From JAHEJA01 sp965657215 (GTDB taxonomy: Bacteria; Pseudomonadota; Alphaproteobacteria; Rhodobacterales; Rhodobacteraceae): a stretch of DNA of 64,000 nt. Of the stretch, positions 38,486 through 46,782 are shown piece by piece. The notes under the pieces were generated by a model. That model searched no databases. It worked only from the letters and a program-made list of their open reading frames with translations, and had not been told where the DNA came from. A program made the translations under genes and the position numbers. The stretch spans positions 1-64,000 of the forward strand of contig CBFHNR010000005.1 in the NCBI GenBank assembly GCA_965657215.1, written 5' to 3'. Each line of letters starts with the position of its first letter. Positions within the stretch are counted from its first letter, which is position 1.

Positions 38486-39469
38486 ATGCAAGGATTTAAC
38501 TCTAAATTCCAAGATTTCCCTGATTACATCATTGGGATCACCAAAGAAATTTGGGAAGATCGCGGAATTGCCACGCTCCACCAATATTATGCTCCTGATA
38601 TAATTGTGCGCTCTCCGTCCTCTATAGTGGTGGGCAACCAAGGGGTGATTGGAGCGACGATGGCCACGCTGGCCGAATTTCCTGATCGCACCTTGTTCGG
38701 CGAAGACGTGATTTGGTCGGGGACACCAGAAACTGGGATGCTATCGTCCCATCGGCTGCATTCCACGGCGACGCACGCAAACCCTGGGGTCTATGGCGCT
38801 CCGACCGGTAAAAAGCTGCATTATCGCATTATTGCCGACTGTCATGCCAAGAATAACATGATTGATGATGAATGGTTGATCCGCGACCAAGGCGCGATTG
38901 TGCGTCAGCTTGGCATTGATCCGGCGCAATTTGCGCGCGACCTGATTGAGCGCGAGGGTGGACCAGACAACTGTGTCACGCCCTTCACCCCTTCGAATGA
39001 TGTTGAAGGCCCTTATAAGGGTACGGGAAACGAGAATGAATGGGGTGCGCGCTATGCGGATATCCTCACGCGGATCATGAATGCCGATTTTACTGTGATC
39101 CCTAAGGAATACGACCGCGCGGCGAATTTGGCCTATGCGGGTGGGATCGACACCTTGTCCCATGACGGGGCCGATCAATTCTGGATGGGATTGCGGGCCG
39201 CCTTTCCCAATGCCGAATTCAAGATCCATCACACGATTGGGCGCGATGATCCTATGATGCCACCGCGCGCTGCGCTGCGCTGGACCTTGCATGGCAAACA
39301 CGAAGGATGGGGCAGCTTTGGCACACCAACAGGTGCAGAAGTGTTCATTCTTGGCGCAAGCCACGCGGAATTTGGCGCATTGGTGGGCGGACGTCCGCAA
39401 CTGCGCCGTGAATGGGCGTTGTTTGATGAAACGGCGGTTTGGAAACAGATCATTTTGAAAACAGGGTGA
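38486..39469 (+). CDS. SnoaL-like protein with two NTF2-type domains (copy D)
   Basis: 327 residues. The N-terminal domain covers about residues 10-150 with GIATLHQYYAPDIIVRSPSSIVVGNQGVIGATMATLAEFPDR (key Trp and Gly positions of SnoaL), and the second domain about 175-320 with IDTLSHDGADQFWMGLRAAFPNAEFKIHH and LHGKHEGWGSFGTPTGAEVFILGASHAEF. It is less like copies A and C than they are to each other. It begins 4 bases after the LacI gene, with AAGGA close to its ATG. The activity is unknown. Confidence 0.78.
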   Translation: MQGFNSKFQDFPDYIIGITKEIWEDRGIATLHQYYAPDIIVRSPSSIVVGNQGVIGATMATLAEFPDRTLFGEDVIWSGTPETGMLSSHRLHSTATHANPGVYGAPTGKKLHYRIIADCHAKNNMIDDEWLIRDQGAIVRQLGIDPAQFARDLIEREGGPDNCVTPFTPSNDVEGPYKGTGNENEWGARYADILTRIMNADFTVIPKEYDRAANLAYAGGIDTLSHDGADQFWMGLRAAFPNAEFKIHHTIGRDDPMMPPRAALRWTLHGKHEGWGSFGTPTGAEVFILGASHAEFGALVGGRPQLRREWALFDETAVWKQIILKTG

Positions 39470-39516
39470 GGACACATGTCATTCGCCCCTTACAAACTAG
39501 CACTAGGATGTCACAA

Positions 39517-40482
39517 ATGACCCCCCAAGACATGGAACACCGCATCGTTCGTTATGGCGATCTGATCCCTTGCAAAACCGCCTTTATTGATGCGCATACA
39601 CCTGGCAGCGATCAAAAAGAAAACTTCACCATTATCGGTGGCGGCGTTTCGGAAAGCCCGGATCAACATGTGCATATCTCTATCCCGCATGGGTTCAACA
39701 TTGGCGCAGCAGGTCAACCACCCAAATGCCGTAATTCCTTGCACGACCATCACACAGCCGAGGTATTTTTTGTTCTCTCCGGTCGGTGGCGTTTCTTTTG
39801 GGGGCGTTGGGGCGATGCCGGCGAAGTCACGCTGGAAAAAGGGGATATTTTCAACATTCCCACCGGCATTTTTAGAGGCTTTGAAAACATCGGCACCGAT
39901 TACGGGATGATCATGGCAATCCTTGGTGGGGATGATGCAGGCGGTGGTGTGATGTGGGCGCCCCAAGTGATTGAAGATGCCGCAGATCACGGGTTGGTCT
40001 TGGGCCAAGATGGCAAACTTTATGACACCAAGCAACAACAGCGCCTGCCCGAAGGGATTGCGCCGATGCCTGTTATGAGTGATGTGGAATTGGCCAAACG
40101 TCCTGAGCCGACAACGGCAGACGTGTTGCCCAACCACGTGGCGCGCTATCTGGATATGGTGGCATATGCGGACAAAAAACCTTGCAAAGTTATCGGGGAA
40201 ACGGGCCTCTTGCGCGACAAACCGGGGTTTGAAGTTGATTTCATCACCCGCGCCAGTGCTACCGATCGCAAACATAAACACGACAAGCCAAGCGTTTTGA
40301 TGCCCGTAACAGGCCATTGGCGCGTAGATTGGGAGGGCGGCAGCACAACCCTTGCCCCCGGTGATACAATGTCAGTTCCCGAAAACATCATGCACAGTGC
40401 CGTTCCGTCGATGACGGGGGACGCTGCACTCTATCATGTCGTGGCGACAGGTGATGGCGCTGGGCCAACTTGGAAGGGATGA
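39517..40482 (+). CDS. Two-domain cupin protein
   Basis: 321 residues with two cupin barrels. In the first, HDHHTAEVFFVLSGRW gives the His-x-His-x3-Glu-x6-Gly metal motif, with the second motif in GDIFNIPTGIFRGFEN. In the second, KHKHDKPSVLMPVTGHW keeps two His, but the Glu position is Ser, and PGDTMSVPENIMHSA ends the barrel. The layout is that of gentisate-like bicupins, so an isomerase or dioxygenase role is possible. The start at 39517 has AGGA at 39505-39508; the frame runs back to 39439 without a good signal. Confidence 0.8.
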   Translation: MTPQDMEHRIVRYGDLIPCKTAFIDAHTPGSDQKENFTIIGGGVSESPDQHVHISIPHGFNIGAAGQPPKCRNSLHDHHTAEVFFVLSGRWRFFWGRWGDAGEVTLEKGDIFNIPTGIFRGFENIGTDYGMIMAILGGDDAGGGVMWAPQVIEDAADHGLVLGQDGKLYDTKQQQRLPEGIAPMPVMSDVELAKRPEPTTADVLPNHVARYLDMVAYADKKPCKVIGETGLLRDKPGFEVDFITRASATDRKHKHDKPSVLMPVTGHWRVDWEGGSTTLAPGDTMSVPENIMHSAVPSMTGDAALYHVVATGDGAGPTWKG

Positions 40483-40550
40483 GGTATGAGTATCTCAGTC
40501 CATCGAGGACACAGTCTTGATCGCAGGGCAATAACAAAGAGAAATATCTG

Positions 40551-41249
40551 ATGGCGACGCCAGTTTTGTTTTTACCCGGAATGATGTGTGATGCGCGGCT
40601 GTTTGACCCGCAAATTGCGCATCTGGCAGGATCATATGACATCCTCATTGGGGATATGTCAGAAGGGGCATCGCTAGATGACATAGCGCGCCATATCTGT
40701 GCCTCCCTTAAGGGACCAGTGCATGTGGTTGGGTTATCCATGGGCGGTATCCTTGCGCTTCATTTGGCGCTGCATTGGCCGCAATATGTGGCCTCTCTGA
40801 CACTGATTGATACCAATGGGCGGGCTGATAAACCAAAAAGCGCCCCCGTTCGTCATGCTCAGATCAAAGCCGTTCAAAATGGGGAACTTGAAAACCTCAT
40901 GCGCAATGATTTGACGCCGCTCTATGTGTATGATGCTGAAGGGAACCAAGACATCCTTGAGCTTTGCGTCGAGATGGCTATGAACCTTGGGCCGAAGGTC
41001 TTTGAAAATCAATCACTGGCGCTCTTGAACCGTGACAGTGTTATTGATCGGCTGGATGAGATAGCTGTTCCGACACTGATCCTATGTGGGGCGCAGGATA
41101 AGCTCTGTTCTCTCGAAGATCACAGATCGCTCGAACAGGGCATTGCGACGGCGCACCTTCAGATCATTGACCACTGCGGTCATTTGGCTACACTTGAACA
41201 TCCAGACGTGGTGAACGCCGCGCTTTTGGCTTTTTTAACGTCACATTAG
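40551..41249 (+). CDS. Alpha/beta hydrolase
   Basis: 232 residues. The nucleophile elbow is GLSMGG (Ser in HVVGLSMGGILALHLALHWP, about residues 63-68). The acid lies in LILCGAQDKLCSLEDH, and the catalytic His is in IIDHCGHLATLEHPD near the C-terminus, so the triad is complete. It would cleave an ester, lactone or C-C bond, which fits a pathway with cyclase-like SnoaL proteins. It follows the cupin gene by 68 bases and is followed after 8 bases by the aldolase gene. Confidence 0.88.
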   Translation: MATPVLFLPGMMCDARLFDPQIAHLAGSYDILIGDMSEGASLDDIARHICASLKGPVHVVGLSMGGILALHLALHWPQYVASLTLIDTNGRADKPKSAPVRHAQIKAVQNGELENLMRNDLTPLYVYDAEGNQDILELCVEMAMNLGPKVFENQSLALLNRDSVIDRLDEIAVPTLILCGAQDKLCSLEDHRSLEQGIATAHLQIIDHCGHLATLEHPDVVNAALLAFLTSH

Positions 41250-41257
41250 GAAATCAC

Positions 41258-42031
41258 ATGTCCCGCATTGCCACTTTCAAACAGCGCCTCTTGAACCGCG
41301 AGCCAATGAGCGGAACATTCTTAAAGACGCCGCATTACGCATTGGTTGAGGTTTTTGCCCAAAGTGGGTTTGATTTCTTGTGTCTTGATGCAGAACATGC
41401 CCCCTTTGATCGCGCGGCGATTGATCAATGCATGGCGGTGTCGCGCGCGCTTGATTTCCCGCTCTTGGTGCGGGTGGGCGATGCAAGCCATCGTGAAATC
41501 CTTTGGGCGCTTGATTGTGGAGCGGTGGGCATCGTTGTACCACATGTTGAAACGGTTGAGATGGCGCGCGATATCGCAAAATCGGCCCGCTTTGGATTAG
41601 GTGGGCGCGGATATGCAGGATCATCGCGCTGGGCGGGATATGCCACACGCAAAATGCCTGATGTTTTGGCCCAGTCTCAATCAGAAACCGTTGTCATTGC
41701 TCAAATCGAAGAACCAAGTGCCGTCCCCTTGGCTGAAGAAATTGCCGCGCTAGACGGCATTGACGCGCTCTTTGCGGGGCCTGCGGATTTATCCGTAGGA
41801 ATGGGTTTTGATCACCAAGAGACGCCAGACTTAAAAGACGCTCTTCGCACTGTTGGGGACTCGGCAAAAGCGGCGAACAAAGGGTATGCGAGCTTTATTG
41901 GCGATAGCTCTCAGGCCAAAGCATGGTCAAAAGACTATGGTGTGCACATGTTCTTTGTTGGCTCAGAGCATAATTACATGCGCGCGGCGGCCAACAAGAT
42001 CGCACAGGATGTGCAAAATATAGACAGCTAA
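41258..42031 (+). CDS. HpcH/HpaI family aldolase
   Basis: 257 residues. Class II pyruvate aldolases of this family split 4-hydroxy-2-oxo acids into pyruvate (or a homologue) and an aldehyde. The metal and substrate sites are visible: DFLCLDAEHAPFD, VVPHVETVEMARD, VIAQIEEPSAV (Glu), and FAGPADLSVGMG. AGGAAATC precedes the ATG. Its place near the end of the operon suggests that it makes the final cleavage to central metabolites. The aldehyde partner is unknown. Confidence 0.93.
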   Translation: MSRIATFKQRLLNREPMSGTFLKTPHYALVEVFAQSGFDFLCLDAEHAPFDRAAIDQCMAVSRALDFPLLVRVGDASHREILWALDCGAVGIVVPHVETVEMARDIAKSARFGLGGRGYAGSSRWAGYATRKMPDVLAQSQSETVVIAQIEEPSAVPLAEEIAALDGIDALFAGPADLSVGMGFDHQETPDLKDALRTVGDSAKAANKGYASFIGDSSQAKAWSKDYGVHMFFVGSEHNYMRAAANKIAQDVQNIDS

Positions 42032-42036
42032 GTCGG

Positions 42037-42900
42037 ATGTTATCAGAGCGCAGCACAGGGTTATTGGTCACGTTGATTGGTGTCCTCTTTGTCGTGCCTG
42101 ATTCCTTGTTTGTGCGTTTGATCGATGCCAGCGCTATGGAAACAGCGTTTTGGCGGAGCCTCAGTGCGGGATGCTTTATCTTGGTTGGGCTTCTTGTCTT
42201 TGGGGGGCGCTCTAGTGTGACAAGCATCTGGAACATGGGGCTTTTGGGCTGGGTTTATTGTGCGCTGATTGGGTCTACGTCGCCTGCGTTCGTTTTGGCG
42301 GTGACCCAGACAAGTGTTGCCAATGTTGTGGTGATATTTGCATCCATTCCAATGTTTGCGGCCTTGATCAGCTATGTCGCCTTGGGCGAAAAGATTAGCC
42401 GCGCTTTGGTCATCGTTATGGCCGCTGTCTTTGTTGGGCTGTTGATCATTGGCCTTGGGTCCTATGGCGGCGAAGCCTCAAACATTAGGGGCGATCTCTG
42501 GGCGCTCTATGTGTCGGTGGCATATGCGGCGGCACTTACGATCCTGCGGCGGTTGAAGCATATTTCGATGATCCCTGCCATTCCGATTGGCTATATTGGT
42601 GCGGCTTTGATCATCGGACCCACGATAAATCCTATGGCCTCGTTTGATAGCAATGCCATGTGGTTCGTCTTGCATGGTGGTTTCATTGCCATCGCGACCT
42701 GTGGGCTTACTTTGGGTCCAAGGTATATCTCTTCTCCTGAGGTGTCCTTGTTGATCTTGCTTGAAACCGTTTTGGCCCCGATTTTGGTCTGGGTTGTCTT
42801 GAATGAATACCCAGGGAATTACACCTTGGTGGGTGGGGCGATTGTTGTTTCAGCTTTGCTTCTCTATCACGCCTATGGGCTACGGTCGCAAAACCATTAG
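42037..42900 (+). CDS. DMT-superfamily (EamA) transporter
   Basis: 287 residues with ten membrane helices in two EamA repeats. Segments include FWRSLSAGCFILVGLLVF, VTQTSVANVVVIFASIPMFAALISYVALGE (the conserved end of repeat 1) and LILLETVLAPILVWVVLNEYP (repeat 2). Such carriers usually export metabolites or amino acids. It begins 5 bases after the aldolase stop, so it is read with the cluster and may export an excess intermediate. Its end overlaps the convergent dppC-like gene by four bases. Confidence 0.88.
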   Translation: MLSERSTGLLVTLIGVLFVVPDSLFVRLIDASAMETAFWRSLSAGCFILVGLLVFGGRSSVTSIWNMGLLGWVYCALIGSTSPAFVLAVTQTSVANVVVIFASIPMFAALISYVALGEKISRALVIVMAAVFVGLLIIGLGSYGGEASNIRGDLWALYVSVAYAAALTILRRLKHISMIPAIPIGYIGAALIIGPTINPMASFDSNAMWFVLHGGFIAIATCGLTLGPRYISSPEVSLLILLETVLAPILVWVVLNEYPGNYTLVGGAIVVSALLLYHAYGLRSQNH

Positions 42901-43796
42901 CGCCCACGCACCTTTGGATCGAGAGCATCGCGCAATCCATCGCCCATATAATTGACGCACAACACTGTCAGCGAAATCGCAAGACCTGGCCAAAATACGC
43001 GCTCAGGCGCTTGTTGAAGGTAATCCGTTGCATCAGCTAACAAGCGGCCCCAAGTCGGAAAGTCAGGGGGAAACCCTAACCCCAAGAACGACAGCGCGCT
43101 TTCTGTGATGATGGCGTTTGCGATACCAAGCGTGGCTGACACAAGAATAGGGGAGAGAATATTCGGTAGGATATGACGCGAAATTATTTTGCGGTTTGTG
43201 GTGCCTATGGATTTTGCCGCCAAAATGAATTCACGTTCTTTCAAGGCCAAGACATCGCCGCGAACAATTCGGGCCGTTGGCATCCAATTCGTCAGGCCAA
43301 TGGCGGTGACAATGAGAATAAAGATTCCTGTTTCCGTTCCAAAGGTGGAACTTAAGGTTTCCCGAAAGAGCAGCATCATCACCAACAAAAGCGGCAAAAG
43401 AGGCAGCGCGAGAAACAAATCAGTGAGACGCATCAAAGGGCCATCCAGCCATTTGAAATAGCCTGCAATCACCCCAACAAACGTCCCCAAAATAATGGCC
43501 AAAACCATCGCGGCAAGTCCTACGGTTATAGAGGTTTGCCCCCCTGCAATGACCCGAGCCAGCGTATCACGCCCCAATTGATCGGTGCCAAAGGGATGTG
43601 CCCAACTTGGCCCTTGATTGCGCGCGCGAATGTCAATTTGCGTTGCCTCAAGCGACCAGACAAGCGGGCCCAAGAACACAACCGCAACAATGACCAAGAA
43701 AATGATAGCCCCAAGGAGCGCCCCTTTATGGGTTTTGAATTGGTCCCAGACGTCCAACCATTGCGAGCGGGGTTTCGGCAAATCAGAACTATTCAT
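42897..43796 (-). CDS. Peptide/opine ABC importer permease, DppC type
   Basis: 299 residues, six membrane helices. The DppC/OppC hallmarks are HPFGTDQLGRDTLARVIAGGQTSITVGL (about residues 67-94) and the EAA loop EFILAAKSIGTTNRKIISRHILPNIL. The end reads VNYMGDGLRDALDPKVRGR, typical of the family. It overlaps the upstream DppB-type gene by 8 bases. The ligand of the system is unknown (peptide, nickel, opine or glycoside). Confidence 0.93.
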   Translation of the reverse strand: MNSSDLPKPRSQWLDVWDQFKTHKGALLGAIIFLVIVAVVFLGPLVWSLEATQIDIRARNQGPSWAHPFGTDQLGRDTLARVIAGGQTSITVGLAAMVLAIILGTFVGVIAGYFKWLDGPLMRLTDLFLALPLLPLLLVMMLLFRETLSSTFGTETGIFILIVTAIGLTNWMPTARIVRGDVLALKEREFILAAKSIGTTNRKIISRHILPNILSPILVSATLGIANAIITESALSFLGLGFPPDFPTWGRLLADATDYLQQAPERVFWPGLAISLTVLCVNYMGDGLRDALDPKVRGR

Positions 43797-44796
43797 AGCG
43801 GATCCTTGGATCTAGTAGCCCGTAAAGGACATCTGCGATGACGTTAAAGAGGACGATGAGGACGGCGAAAATAAAGGTCAGGGTTTGGACCATCGGCAAG
43901 TCATTGCTGTGGATCGCCCCAATCAACAGCTGTCCGATGCCATTCACTTTAAACACTTCTTCGGTGATAATAGCGCCGCCAAAGATGCTTGGGATACCAA
44001 GCGCGATTACCGTGACCACAGGGATCATGGAATTGCGCAAGACATGGACCATGACAACCGTGCTTTCGCCTAGGCCTTTGGCGCGTGCTGTGCGCACAAA
44101 ATCTTGGTTCAGATTGTCCAACATTGAGGCGCGCATATAGCGGCTAATCTGAGCCGTGATTTGGAGGGCCAAGACCATCACAGGCATGATCATCTGATTG
44201 AGTTGAACCACAAAGCTATCCCAATCGCGCACCACATGGGTGGTATCGTAGATTGAGGGAAACCACCCTAAATTCACCGAAAAGATCACGATGACCAAAA
44301 CACCTGAAAAGAAAGGAGGCACGGAATAGCCGACCATGGCAACAAACGTGCCGACTTGATCGAACACAGAATATTGGCGATAGGCCGAATAGATGCCGAT
44401 GGGCAAGGCAATCAAGATGCCCACCACATAAGCAACCCCCACAACCCAAAGCGTTTGGGGAAGGCGTTGAATGACAATATCCATTACAGGACTGCGAGTT
44501 TGCCAGCTAATGACGCGAAGTTTGCCTTCGGAAAACGTTGTTCCAAATATGGAATCAATCAGGACTTGCGGTTCTATCCAGAAAAACTGGACGATCCATT
44601 TCCAAAAACGCACATGAACAGGTTCGCCCAATCCCAAAGCCAGCCGCATTTTCTCTTTGACCTCGGGGGGAACGGTCAAGGGAACTTGGGCCATTGGGTC
44701 ACCCGGGGCCAGTTCGAGCAACATAAAGATAACAAGACTTATGAACAAAAGCGTCGGGACGGATAAAATCAGTCGTCGAATTGTGAATTGCAGCAT
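43789..44796 (-). CDS. Peptide/opine ABC importer permease, DppB type
   Basis: 335 residues, six helices. N-terminal MLQFTIRRLILSVPTLLFISLVIFMLLELAPGDP and the EAA loop YMRASMLDNLNQDFVRTARAKGLGESTVVMVHVLRNSMIPVVTV are the DppB signature. The stretch at about 65-105 (WKWIVQFFWIEPQVLIDSIFGTTFSEGKLRVISW) is longer than in short members. It is read in the order A-B-C with the binding-protein gene upstream and DppC downstream. Confidence 0.93.
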   Translation of the reverse strand: MLQFTIRRLILSVPTLLFISLVIFMLLELAPGDPMAQVPLTVPPEVKEKMRLALGLGEPVHVRFWKWIVQFFWIEPQVLIDSIFGTTFSEGKLRVISWQTRSPVMDIVIQRLPQTLWVVGVAYVVGILIALPIGIYSAYRQYSVFDQVGTFVAMVGYSVPPFFSGVLVIVIFSVNLGWFPSIYDTTHVVRDWDSFVVQLNQMIMPVMVLALQITAQISRYMRASMLDNLNQDFVRTARAKGLGESTVVMVHVLRNSMIPVVTVIALGIPSIFGGAIITEEVFKVNGIGQLLIGAIHSNDLPMVQTLTFIFAVLIVLFNVIADVLYGLLDPRIRYE

Positions 44797-44825
44797 GTCT
44801 CGCCTCTGATCATAAATCTAGGAAC

Positions 44826-44853
44826 GTGCCGCGCTTGGGATCAAGCGCGACAC
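44826..44853. other. Intercistronic hairpin between binding-protein and permease genes
   Basis: CGCGCTTG (44830-44837) pairs with CAAGCGCG (44842-44849) around GGAT, extended by GTG/CAC after one mismatch. There is no T-run. It may protect the binding-protein RNA, giving more of it than of the permeases. Confidence 0.55.
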
Positions 44854-44863
44854 GATGGGTTCA

Positions 44864-46567
44864 TCATTTGATGCGGTGCCAATCGGCGACATTCCACAAT
44901 TCGCTGTCCCAAACGTTCAAGACAACGCCGCCCAAGGAATTGGCATGAGCTGACAAACGACCCCGGTGAACAAGGGGGATCATCGCCCCACCAGTCACGG
45001 CCATGTCGTTGAGCTTGCGACCAATTTCCGCGCGCTCGTCGATACCTGCTGTTTCAGCGAGTTGCGCATGCAAGGCGTCATAGGCAGGATCACACCAGCG
45101 TGAAATATTCTCACCTTGCCACTGCGAGTCTGGGCGAGGCGCCTTGTCGCACAAGAGGTTGCCTAGATAGCTCTGTGGGTCTGTGCCGTTGAATGTATTG
45201 GCATACATCTGAACATCGGCATAGAATTTTTGGAACGTATCAGGCGATCCTGGATCCCCACCAAAAAAGACGGACGCGCTGATGTTGCGAAGTTCTACTT
45301 CGACGCCAATTTCGCTCCACCACTGTTTGATTAGCGCTTGGAAATCCTGACGTACGGCGTTGGTAGACGTCTGATATAGCATCGACATTGGAACACCAGA
45401 GGGTGTTTCACGCACGCCATCGCCATTCGTATCCATGTAGCCAGCAGCATCCAACATTGCGTTCGCGCCTGCAATGTCTTGGGTATCACAGGTGAGCGTA
45501 TCTGAATTAAACGCAGCAGGAGCGGGAACCCAGTTACACGTTACGCGACCCGCTTGCCCATAACCGATTTCAACCAAAAGATTGCGGTCAATCGCCATTG
45601 AGAGCGCTTTGTAAACATTTGGATCCGTTAGGAACGGATGTTCCGCTTTGGCAGTAGATCGTGTCTCAGCATCCAAGCTGGACGACGGGTCTGTTTGGTT
45701 CAACATAATCCGTTCAACCAATGGACCAAATCCGGCGACTGGCTTGCCTTTGCCACCTTGTTCCATTTGAGCAATCACTTCAGGAGCCAGCTGTAGGTTC
45801 CACGCGTAATCATATTCGCCTGTTTCCATCACCGCACGACCCGCAGAGGCCGCATCCCCGCCGCCTTTGAACGTTACTGAGGCAAAAGCAGGTTTTGCTG
45901 GATCACGATAGTTTTCGTTTGCGACCATTTGAATAACGTCGTTTGGACGGAAATCGGCCACCGTGAAGGGACCAGTGCCCACAGGGCCAAAGTTCTGATC
46001 TGTGCACTCAGGCGCCTTTGCCCCCATACAGCTTTCAAACTGAGCCTTTTGAAGGATCGGGCTTTCGCCGCCAACAAAGGGGCCATATGGGAAAGGTGTC
46101 GGTTTATCAAACGTGATCTTAACTGTTAGATCATCGATGGCTTCAACACTTGTGACACCTGTGAATTTTGTCAATTGCGCACAGCCACCTTCGGGATGCA
46201 TGCAATAATCGGCGGTAAAGACCACATCTTGCGCCGTGAACGCCGTCCCATCGGACCATTTCAAGCCCGGTGTGATGTTCCATGTAATTGCTGTCAGGTC
46301 TTCAGAGACGCCGCCATTGGCAACGGTCGGAATTTCAGTCACCAAGAACGGAACCATCTGCCCGTTTTGGTCATAGCGCGCCAAAGGCTCGATGATCAAA
46401 GACGCCGCTTCGATGTCTTTGGTACCGCCTGATAAGAATGGGTTTAAAATAGAGGGGGCTTGCCAATAGATGATATTGACGTTTCCATCACTGCCCCGCT
46501 CAGCAAATGCAGCAGATGCACAGGCTAGGCCCGCGACAGCGCCTAAAAGCGAAGTTTTAAAATTCAT
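44864..46567 (-). CDS. ABC substrate-binding protein, family 5 (peptide/opine)
   Basis: 567 residues. The signal peptide NFKTSLLGAVAGLACASAAFA is followed by a family 5 domain: NIIYWQAPSILNPFLSGGTKD, NITPGLKWSDGTAFTAQDVVFTADYC, PVGTGPFTVADFRPNDVIQMVANENYRDP and LSMAIDRNLLVEIGYGQ. The frame opens at 46771, but the first 68 codons are not protein-like. The ATG at 46567 has GGGAGGAC just before it. It is the highest-level component of the divergently arranged importer. Five or more Cys are present, unusual for this family in open-ocean bacteria but not decisive. Confidence 0.94.
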   Translation of the reverse strand: MNFKTSLLGAVAGLACASAAFAERGSDGNVNIIYWQAPSILNPFLSGGTKDIEAASLIIEPLARYDQNGQMVPFLVTEIPTVANGGVSEDLTAITWNITPGLKWSDGTAFTAQDVVFTADYCMHPEGGCAQLTKFTGVTSVEAIDDLTVKITFDKPTPFPYGPFVGGESPILQKAQFESCMGAKAPECTDQNFGPVGTGPFTVADFRPNDVIQMVANENYRDPAKPAFASVTFKGGGDAASAGRAVMETGEYDYAWNLQLAPEVIAQMEQGGKGKPVAGFGPLVERIMLNQTDPSSSLDAETRSTAKAEHPFLTDPNVYKALSMAIDRNLLVEIGYGQAGRVTCNWVPAPAAFNSDTLTCDTQDIAGANAMLDAAGYMDTNGDGVRETPSGVPMSMLYQTSTNAVRQDFQALIKQWWSEIGVEVELRNISASVFFGGDPGSPDTFQKFYADVQMYANTFNGTDPQSYLGNLLCDKAPRPDSQWQGENISRWCDPAYDALHAQLAETAGIDERAEIGRKLNDMAVTGGAMIPLVHRGRLSAHANSLGGVVLNVWDSELWNVADWHRIK

Positions 46568-46611
46568 GTTGTCCTCCCTTTGAACAATTTTGCCGCTTAA
46601 GGCAGAGTAAT

Positions 46612-46664
46612 AAGGTTCAAGGCTAGGCACACTTAAATGCGATTTGTTCTCTAGATTGAACCTT
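46612..46664. promoter_or_regulatory. Long inverted repeat in the divergent importer promoter
   Basis: AAGGTTCAA (46612-46620) is the exact complement of TTGAACCTT (46656-46664), and inside it CTAG (46623-46626) faces CTAG (46651-46654). It lies 45 bases before the binding-protein start and 119 before the ATPase start. It could be paired operator half-sites or an RNA hairpin in the leader of the binding-protein gene. Confidence 0.45.
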
Positions 46665-46710
46665 CTGGGGGACATGGAATACAGTCTTTCGTAAAAAATC
46701 AAACTATTTG

Positions 46711-46716
46711 TATAAT
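46711..46716 (+). promoter_or_regulatory. Consensus -10 element (TATAAT) before the ATPase gene
   Basis: TATAAT occurs at 46711-46716 in an AT-rich stretch 67 bases before the GTG start at 46783. No clear -35 was found at the right distance. It could serve the fused ATPase gene. Confidence 0.3.
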
Positions 46717-46782
46717 TTATTTTGTCGTTTGACAGGGTGATCAAAGCCTGAGTAGTCTCATTTGACAGCAAGGAGTCAGGCA

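Noticed and set aside
38741..39475. 244-codon reverse frame opposite SnoaL copy D
   Set aside because: Shadow frame; the forward protein fits the operon and family.
39511..40317. 268-codon reverse frame opposite the cupin gene
   Set aside because: The forward strand has two intact cupin motifs; the reverse frame has Cys/His-rich noise and no start signal.
46762..46782. TTG start at 46762 for the fused ATPase
   Set aside because: The first codons include the AAGGAG ribosome site that serves the GTG at 46783.
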